Assembly: GCA_023387555.1 (NCBI GenBank)
Contig: JAEWHY010000310.1
Location: 1 to 6,432, forward strand
Direction: 5' to 3'
Source of the DNA: Pseudomonadota bacterium
Lineage (GTDB): Bacteria; Pseudomonadota; Alphaproteobacteria; Rhizobiales; Xanthobacteraceae
DNA length: 6,432 bases
Each line of letters begins with the position of its first letter. Position 1 is the first letter of the stretch. The notes beneath the pieces are model-generated. The model searched no databases and was not told where the DNA came from. It saw only the letters and a list, made by a program, of their open reading frames with translations. Of the stretch, positions 1 through 4,764 are shown in pieces. A program made the position numbers and the translations under genes.

Positions 1-1092
1 CTGCAGAAGGAACTGGCGCTGACGCTGGTGGTCGCGTCCTGGGTGATCGGCGCCTATGGCGTGCTGGGCGCGGTGGCGGGCCTGCCCTCCGGCATTCTGG
101 CCTCGCTGTTCAGCGCCAAGCGCACCCTGGTCGCGGGGCTGATCACCGCCGGAATCGGCAGCCTGGCCGGCGCCTTCGCGTCCGACGGCACGCTGCTGAT
201 CGCAACCCGCGTGGTCGAGGGCTGCGGCTTCCTCGCCGGGGTGCTCGCCATCCCGCGGCTGCTGCGGGCTGTAACCGCGCCGAAGGATCGCGACACCGTG
301 CTCGCCGTGTGGGGGGCCTATATGCCGATCGGTTCGCTGATCATGATGCTGGCGGGCCCGCATCTGATCGCGCAGGGCTGGCAGAGTCTGTGGATCGTCA
401 ATGGCGTTGTGGCGCTGGCCTATGCGGGCGTCATCGCCGCTCTGCCGCTGCATGAGGACGCGCACCCGGCGGCGCCGCTGATGACGCTGGTTCCGAACAT
501 CAAGACGGCGCTCGGCGCCCCCGGCCCTCTCCTTCTCGCGCTCGCCTTCGGCATCTACACCTTCCAGTACGCCGCGATGGCGAATTTCCTTCCGACCTTG
601 CTGGTCGACCGGCTCGGCCTGTCGATCTCGGCCGCGGGAACGATCAGCGCGATCTCGGTGGCCGCCAACGCGGTCGGCAATGTCTTCGCCGGCGCGATGC
701 TGCGCATGGGCGCGCCGATCTGGGCGATTGCGGCGTTCGGCTATTGCTTCGTCGGCGCCGCCGGCTTCGGGGTATTCTCGGAGAGCCTGCCGGTGATCGC
801 GATCGCCACGCTCGCGTCGGCCAGTCTTGCGATCACCGGACTGATCCCGGCCTCGATCTTCGCCGCCGCGCCGCGCTTTGCCTCGACCTCAGCGTTGCTG
901 GCGATCGTGCTCGGCCTCCTCAACCAGACCAGCAATCTCGGCAACCTGTTCGGGCCGGCGGCGATGGCTTCGATGGTGCAGCATTTCGGATGGGCGCGCG
1001 CGCCCTTCCTGTTCCTTGGCGTGACGGTCTGCGGCCTTGCAGTGGCGCTGATGTTGCGCGCGGCCATGAAAAACGTCAGGACCGACCCATGA
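1..1092 (+). CDS. MFS permease, 5'-truncated by window edge
   Basis: This is an inner-membrane secondary transporter of the major facilitator superfamily. The frame is open from base 1, so the true start lies upstream; the GTG at 28 is an internal Val codon, not a convincing start. The 363 residues present hold about eleven hydrophobic segments, fitting TM2 to TM12 of a 12-helix protein, with only TM1 missing. A degenerate MFS motif A lies between TM2 and TM3 (window residues 27-42, G-L-P-S-G to A-K-R-T). A hydrophilic central loop around residues 145-170 separates the two six-helix halves. The stop overlaps the next gene's start as ATGA, so the two are almost certainly cotranscribed and translationally coupled. 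The partner, a 2-hydroxyacid dehydrogenase, suggests a small organic acid as cargo, but this is inference. The fold call is firm; the substrate is unknown. Confidence 0.9.
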   Translation: MQKELALTLVVASWVIGAYGVLGAVAGLPSGILASLFSAKRTLVAGLITAGIGSLAGAFASDGTLLIATRVVEGCGFLAGVLAIPRLLRAVTAPKDRDTVLAVWGAYMPIGSLIMMLAGPHLIAQGWQSLWIVNGVVALAYAGVIAALPLHEDAHPAAPLMTLVPNIKTALGAPGPLLLALAFGIYTFQYAAMANFLPTLLVDRLGLSISAAGTISAISVAANAVGNVFAGAMLRMGAPIWAIAAFGYCFVGAAGFGVFSESLPVIAIATLASASLAITGLIPASIFAAAPRFASTSALLAIVLGLLNQTSNLGNLFGPAAMASMVQHFGWARAPFLFLGVTVCGLAVALMLRAAMKNVRTDP

Positions 1093-1994
1093 AATCCATC
1101 TTCATCGACTGCAATCATCAGCTCGAACCGGTCTGGCATCGCGTGCATGGCGCCGGCGACCCGCCGGTCACCGTCAACACCGCTGCGTTCACGAGCGAGG
1201 ACCTGCCGCGCCTGCTCGACGGCTACGACGTCGCGCTGAACGATCATTCCTACATGCCAACGCCGATCATCGCGCAATGCAGATCGCTCAAGCATGTCGT
1301 GTTCCTCGGCACCGGCGCCGCCAGCTACATGAACATTGCCGAACTGAAGGACCTCGGCGTCACCGTCCATATCATCAAGGGCTATGGCGACACCGCGGTG
1401 GCCGAGCACACCATCGCACTGATGTTCGATTGCGCCCGCGACATCGCCCGGATGGACCGCACGCTCCGCGCCGGCACCTGGAAGCCGCTCGAGGGCATCC
1501 AGCTGCTGGGCAAGACGCTCGGCATTGTCGGCCTTGGCGGCATCGGCGCGGAAACCGCGCGGATCGCCAAGGGCATCGGCATGAATGTGATCGCCTACAA
1601 TCGCACCCCGCGCCCCGACGCCGGCGTGCCGCTGGTCGATCTCGACACGTTGCTAGCGACGTCAGACGTGATCTCGCTCAATCTCGTCCTCAATGACGAG
1701 ACCCGCAACTTCATCGACGCTGAGCGGATTGCGCGCATGAAGCCCGGCGTGATCCTGGTCAATACCGCGCGCGGGGCGCTGATCGACGAGCCGGCCATGA
1801 TCGCGGCATTGCAATCCGGGCATATCCGGCAGGCCGGTCTCGACGTCTATCACAGCGAGCCGCTGAAAGCCGATCACCCGCTGACACGGATGGAGAACGT
1901 GACGCTGTCCGCGCACGCCGCCTTCCGCACGCTGGAGGCCTCGATGACGCTGTTGCGGCGGGCTATCGACATCGTGAAAGGGCTGCCTGCGTAG
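1089..1994 (+). CDS. D-isomer-specific 2-hydroxyacid dehydrogenase (probably NADP-dependent)
   Basis: This is a 301-residue cytosolic oxidoreductase that interconverts a 2-keto acid and a D-2-hydroxyacid. The start is the ATG of the ATGA overlap with the permease gene, with CAGGA at 1077-1081 seven bases upstream. The open frame extends further upstream, but only inside the permease gene. The nucleotide-binding glycine motif is G148-L-G150-G-I-G153. The family catalytic set is intact: R228 (in N-T-A-R-G), E257 (in D-V-Y-H-S-E-P) and H276 (in L-S-A-H-A-A). The second Rossmann strand ends in N171-R172-T173 rather than an acidic residue. In glyoxylate/hydroxypyruvate reductases a basic residue here goes with NADPH preference, so I infer NADP(H). 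The length is slightly below the usual 310-330 residues, with no obvious deletion of a key element. Glyoxylate, hydroxypyruvate or another 2-keto acid are all possible substrates. Confidence 0.93.
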   Translation: MKSIFIDCNHQLEPVWHRVHGAGDPPVTVNTAAFTSEDLPRLLDGYDVALNDHSYMPTPIIAQCRSLKHVVFLGTGAASYMNIAELKDLGVTVHIIKGYGDTAVAEHTIALMFDCARDIARMDRTLRAGTWKPLEGIQLLGKTLGIVGLGGIGAETARIAKGIGMNVIAYNRTPRPDAGVPLVDLDTLLATSDVISLNLVLNDETRNFIDAERIARMKPGVILVNTARGALIDEPAMIAALQSGHIRQAGLDVYHSEPLKADHPLTRMENVTLSAHAAFRTLEASMTLLRRAIDIVKGLPA

Positions 1995-2081
1995 CGTGCA
2001 TGGCGAGGGCACCCGGCTCGCCGCCGTTCTGCTGAAACCTTTCCGGGCTTCCATCGTTGGTTCGCGACGGAGGATCACGGA

Positions 2082-3143
2082 ATGGCCGATGCCAAGATAT
2101 TGCCTGCGGTCGCAGCCCATGGCGCAACGCGGCTGCCCTCGGTCGAAGTCGACAGTTACAACGTCGAACTCAAGGATGACGAAGGCTTTCTCGGCGACCG
2201 CGCCAGCAAATCCGCCTTCGCCGAGATTGTCGAAAACTGGCGCAAGGTCCTGCGCAAGTCCGGCAGCGATCCGTTCGGCGACATCCCGACCGCGCAACTG
2301 AGCAAGAAGCAGTTCGACGAATTGCTGGCGAAGGGCGATCCGGAGGCAGCAGGCCTGGTTCACGGCGCGATCGAAGACTTCGCGCAGGAGCTGGCGCTGG
2401 TGATCCGCCGCTTCCTCAAGCAGAAGGCTTGGGTGGGGACCGAGCGCATCGTGATCGGCGGCGGCTTTCGTGCCCATCGCGTCGGCGAACTCGCGATCGG
2501 GCGCGCCGCCGTCATCCTGAAGGCCGACAAGATCAAGGTCGACCTCGTGCCGATCCGCAACGATCCGGACGAAGCCGGGCTTCTGGGGGCGGCCCATCTC
2601 GCGCCGGCCTGGATGTTCAAGGCTCATGACGCGATTGTCGCCGTCGATATCGGCGGCACCAACATGCGCGCCGGCATCGTCGACCTCAATCTGAAAAAGA
2701 AAACCGACCTGTCGAAGGCGTCGGTGTGGAAATACGAGTTGTGGCGTCATGCCGAGGAAGAAGACATCAATCGCGAGGGCGCCGTCGACAGCCTCGCCGA
2801 GATGCTGAAGCGGCTGATCGCAAAAGCACAGCGTGAAAAGATCAAGCTTGCGCCGTTCATCGGGATCGGCTGCCCCGGCATGATCGAACACGATGGCTCG
2901 ATCGACCGCGGCGCGCAGAACCTGCCCGGCAACTGGACCTCGAGCCGATTCAATCTGCCGAAGGCGCTGCACGAAGCAATTCCGCGGATCGGCGATGACG
3001 ACACCGCGATCGTTCTGCACAACGACGCCGTCGTCCAGGGCCTGAGCGAGACCCCGTTCATGCAGGATGTCGACCATTGGGCGGTGCTGACCATCGGCAC
3101 CGGGCTCGGCAACGCCCGTTTCACCAACCGGAATGGAGAGTAG
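2082..3143 (+). CDS. ROK-family kinase-like protein with circularly permuted motif order
   Basis: This is a 353-residue soluble protein of the ROK (repressor, ORF, kinase) sugar-kinase superfamily. The start is ATG 2082 with GGAGG at 2069-2073, eight bases upstream. All core ATPase elements are visible but rotated. A helix of the type A-K-G-D-P-E-A and the G126-G-G128 strand, then D163-E-A-G-L-L-G-A-A171, normally close a ROK protein; here they come first. Next come phosphate-1 D189-I-G-G-T193, a G-C-P-G-M and N-L-P-G-N-W sugar-binding stretch, catalytic N314-D315-A316, and phosphate-2 G339-T-G-L-G343, followed by ten residues and the stop. The C-x-C-G-x2-G-C zinc motif that would follow phosphate-2 is absent, and the only Cys is in G-C-P-G. 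There is no helix-turn-helix, so it is unlikely to be a ROK repressor. Because a catalytic Asp is retained, it may be an active sugar kinase, but the substrate is unknown. It stands apart from its neighbours, with 87- and 104-base gaps on either side. Confidence 0.85.
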   Translation: MADAKILPAVAAHGATRLPSVEVDSYNVELKDDEGFLGDRASKSAFAEIVENWRKVLRKSGSDPFGDIPTAQLSKKQFDELLAKGDPEAAGLVHGAIEDFAQELALVIRRFLKQKAWVGTERIVIGGGFRAHRVGELAIGRAAVILKADKIKVDLVPIRNDPDEAGLLGAAHLAPAWMFKAHDAIVAVDIGGTNMRAGIVDLNLKKKTDLSKASVWKYELWRHAEEEDINREGAVDSLAEMLKRLIAKAQREKIKLAPFIGIGCPGMIEHDGSIDRGAQNLPGNWTSSRFNLPKALHEAIPRIGDDDTAIVLHNDAVVQGLSETPFMQDVDHWAVLTIGTGLGNARFTNRNGE

Positions 3144-3247
3144 CGCCGGCCAGGTCCGGCTGACGAAACCGCATTGACGGCTGCACAATCTCCCGCACAG
3201 AATAAGAAAAAACAAAAGCCAGAAAACAAGACCCTCGGGAGGTCAGC
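3144..3247 (+). promoter_or_regulatory. A-rich leader with candidate sigma-70 promoter for the hydroxylase operon
   Basis: This gap separates the ROK gene from the three-subunit hydroxylase operon. TTGACG at 3174-3179 followed 18 bases later by CAGAAT at 3198-3203 is a passable -35/-10 pair (five and four matches to consensus). The stretch 3201-3231 is strikingly A-rich for this genome and would form an unstructured leader ahead of GGGAGG at 3237-3242 and the GTG start at 3248. A short hairpin just after the ROK stop (GCCGG 3145-3149 with CCGGC 3156-3160) lacks a T-run and is not a convincing terminator. The promoter is proposed from sequence resemblance only. Confidence 0.35.
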
Positions 3248-4102
3248 GTGAAGCCGGCGCCGTTTGCGTACGCACGGGCGCGTTCGGTCGAGGACGCGGT
3301 GAAGCTGCTCGGCGAGCATGGCGACGGCGCAAAGCTGCTCGCCGGCGGCCAGAGCCTGATGGCCACGCTCAACATGCGGCTGTCGCAGCCCAATATCCTG
3401 ATCGATCTCAACGGCATTCCGGGGCTCGACAGCATCGCCCTCAACGGCGGCGACGTTGCGATCGGCGCACTGGTCCGTCATGTCACGGCCGCGACATCCG
3501 CCGTCGTCGCCAACCATTTGCCGCTGATCGCGATGGCAATGCCGCATATCGGTCATCCCGCGATCCGGAACCGCGGCACCATCGGCGGCTCGATCGCCTT
3601 CGCCGATCCGGCCGCCGAACTCCCGGCGTGTTTTCTGGCGCTTGCCGGCGAAGCCGAAATCGCCGGCAAGGATGGTCCGCGCCGTGTGCAGGCGGATGAT
3701 TTTTTCAAGGGGCTGTATGAGACCGCAATCGGCCCGGACGAGATGCTGACCGCAATCCGGCTGCCGGCGGCGAGACCCGACATGCGCTATGGCTTTGCCG
3801 AATTGTCGCGCCGCCACGGCGATTATGCCCTCGCCGGACTTGCGGCCGCGGCGCGCGCCGATGGCGCGTCGCTGACGGATGTCCGCCTCGCCTATTTCGG
3901 CGTCGGCCTGACGCCGCTACGCGCGCGACAGGCGGAAGCCGCGCTCGCCGCAGGCAGCGTCGATGACGCGGTCGCGGCGCTCGATGCCGACCTCGATCCG
4001 CCCGACGACATCCAGGAAACCGGCGCGGTGAAGAAGCATCTCGCCGGCGTCTTGCTGCGCCGTGTCGCCGCGCAACTGACGGCGAGCGGAGCGAACGGAT
4101 GA
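3248..4102 (+). CDS. Molybdenum hydroxylase FAD-binding medium subunit (CoxM-like)
   Basis: This is the 284-residue flavoprotein subunit of a xanthine-oxidase/CO-dehydrogenase-family molybdenum hydroxylase. It accepts electrons from the iron-sulfur subunit and passes them to a final acceptor. The GTG start is set by GGGAGG at 3237-3242, five bases upstream, and by the family-typical opening in which K-P-A-P-F-A-Y leads into a helix. The two FAD pyrophosphate-binding motifs are present: A32-G-G-Q-S-L37 and T111-I-G-G-S115, the latter in N-R-G-T-I-G-G-S. The C-terminal flavoprotein domain is marked by F183-A-E-L-S-R-R-H-G-D-Y193. The length is normal for CoxM-type subunits (about 280-290). There is no signal peptide, so it acts on the cytoplasmic side. 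Its stop overlaps the next start as ATGA, giving strict coupling to the small subunit. Substrate identity resides in the large subunit, so a coxM name would overstate what is known. Confidence 0.93.
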   Translation: MKPAPFAYARARSVEDAVKLLGEHGDGAKLLAGGQSLMATLNMRLSQPNILIDLNGIPGLDSIALNGGDVAIGALVRHVTAATSAVVANHLPLIAMAMPHIGHPAIRNRGTIGGSIAFADPAAELPACFLALAGEAEIAGKDGPRRVQADDFFKGLYETAIGPDEMLTAIRLPAARPDMRYGFAELSRRHGDYALAGLAAAARADGASLTDVRLAYFGVGLTPLRARQAEAALAAGSVDDAVAALDADLDPPDDIQETGAVKKHLAGVLLRRVAAQLTASGANG

Positions 4103-4584
4103 CCCACAGCTACGACATCAGTCTCACCGTCAACGGCGAAGCCGTCGCGGCCCGGATCGAGGCGCGCAAGTCGCTGGTCGATTTCCTGCGGGAAGACCTC
4201 GGTCTCACCGGCAGCCATATCGGCTGCGAACACGGCGTCTGCGGCGCCTGTTCGGTGCGCGTGAACGGCGCCGTGGTGCGCGGCTGCCTGATGCTCGCGG
4301 TGCAATGCGACGGCGCCCACATCGAGACCATCGAAGGCGTCTCGGACACGGGGGAGGTCGCCGATCTGCAGGACGCCTTCGAGAAGCGCAACGCCTTGCA
4401 GTGCGGCTTCTGTACGCCCGGCATGCTGCTGACCGCGCAGGAACTGCTCGGCAACGGCAAGACGCCGAGCCGCGAGCACATCCGCGAACACATCTCGGGG
4501 AATTACTGCCGCTGCACCGGCTACCACGCCATTGTGGATGCGGTGGAGGCGGTGGCGGTGGCGCGGAACGGAGAGCGTTCGTGA
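4099..4584 (+). CDS. Molybdenum hydroxylase [2Fe-2S] small subunit (CoxS-like)
   Basis: This is a 161-residue iron-sulfur subunit carrying two 2Fe-2S clusters that relay electrons from the molybdenum centre to FAD. All eight ligands are present. The N-terminal plant-ferredoxin-type cluster uses C43, C48, C51 and C63. The C-terminal helical cluster domain uses C102, C105 (C-G-F-C), C137 and C139 (C-R-C). The I-G-C-E-H-G-V-C-G-A-C and N-Y-C-R-C-T-G-Y contexts are diagnostic for the family. The start is ATG 4099, overlapping the preceding stop, with GGAG at 4088-4091 seven bases upstream. The length is typical (about 150-165). There is no twin-arginine signal, which separates it from periplasmic aldehyde-oxidoreductase small subunits. 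A palindromic repeat follows 36 bases after the stop, interrupting what would otherwise be tight packing with the large subunit gene. Confidence 0.95.
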   Translation: MTHSYDISLTVNGEAVAARIEARKSLVDFLREDLGLTGSHIGCEHGVCGACSVRVNGAVVRGCLMLAVQCDGAHIETIEGVSDTGEVADLQDAFEKRNALQCGFCTPGMLLTAQELLGNGKTPSREHIREHISGNYCRCTGYHAIVDAVEAVAVARNGERS

Positions 4585-4620
4585 GTGGGCGAATAAGCGA
4601 GCGGCGTACGCTGGTGTGCT

Positions 4621-4739
4621 CCCTCCCCCTGAAAGGGGGAGGGTTGGGGTGGGGGTCCCTTTCCCGTTGGTTGATCGACCCCCACCCGATTGCCTTCGCT
4701 TCGCGAGGGCAATCACCTCCCCCTTTCAGGGGGAGGTGA
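4621..4739. repeat. Composite palindromic intergenic repeat element
   Basis: This element of about 119 bases lies between the small- and large-subunit genes and is built from four stem-loops. The left hairpin is 4621-4643 (perfect 10-bp stem, GAA loop). A G-run at 4647-4656 is the exact reverse complement of 4678-4687 (10-bp stem, 21-base loop). The third hairpin is 4688-4714 (12 bp with one G-T pair, TTC loop). The right hairpin is 4713-4739 (perfect 12-bp stem, TTC loop). The right hairpin core (4717-4737) is essentially the left core inverted, so the outer hairpins form a larger inverted pair. It looks like the G/C-rich dispersed palindromic repeats of Bradyrhizobium-type genomes, but copy number cannot be judged from one window. 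No transposase is present. It could fold in the operon mRNA and attenuate, process or stabilise the transcript. Confidence 0.85.
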
Positions 4740-4749
4740 AGAAGGAGTG
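4732..4749 (+). promoter_or_regulatory. Possible repeat-derived ribosome binding site and alternative GTG start
   Basis: The right arm of the palindromic element ends with GGAGG at 4732-4736. Ten bases later, GTG 4747 is in frame with the large-subunit gene and would add six residues before ATG 4765. In the folded mRNA this Shine-Dalgarno would be buried in the 12-bp stem. ATG 4765 has its own GGAG at 4753-4756 with an 8-base spacing and gives the more natural N-terminus, so I favour ATG. The GTG is recorded as an alternative. Confidence 0.25.
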
Positions 4750-4764
4750 GTCGGAGACCGCATC

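Noticed and set aside
2002..2022. Hairpin GGCGAG/CTCGCC after the dehydrogenase stop, considered as a terminator
   Set aside because: It has only a six-base stem with a nine-base loop and no T-run, so it is not convincing as an intrinsic terminator.
2082..3143. Explaining the ROK gene's odd order as a frameshifted or rearranged pseudogene
   Set aside because: The frame is continuous from a good ribosome binding site to the stop, catalytic residues are intact, and the break falls cleanly between structural elements.
1662..3215. Long minus-strand open frame (517 codons) opposite the dehydrogenase end and the ROK gene
   Set aside because: It lies antisense to two genes with clear family motifs, spans an intergenic gap, is rich in Arg, Asp and His as expected of GC-rich shadow frames, and shows no recognisable domain.
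4305..4739. Plus-strand frame running from inside the small subunit through the palindromic repeat
   Set aside because: It is out of frame with the iron-sulfur gene, with a low-complexity Arg/Gly/His product; it exists only because the GC-rich repeat lacks stops in that frame.
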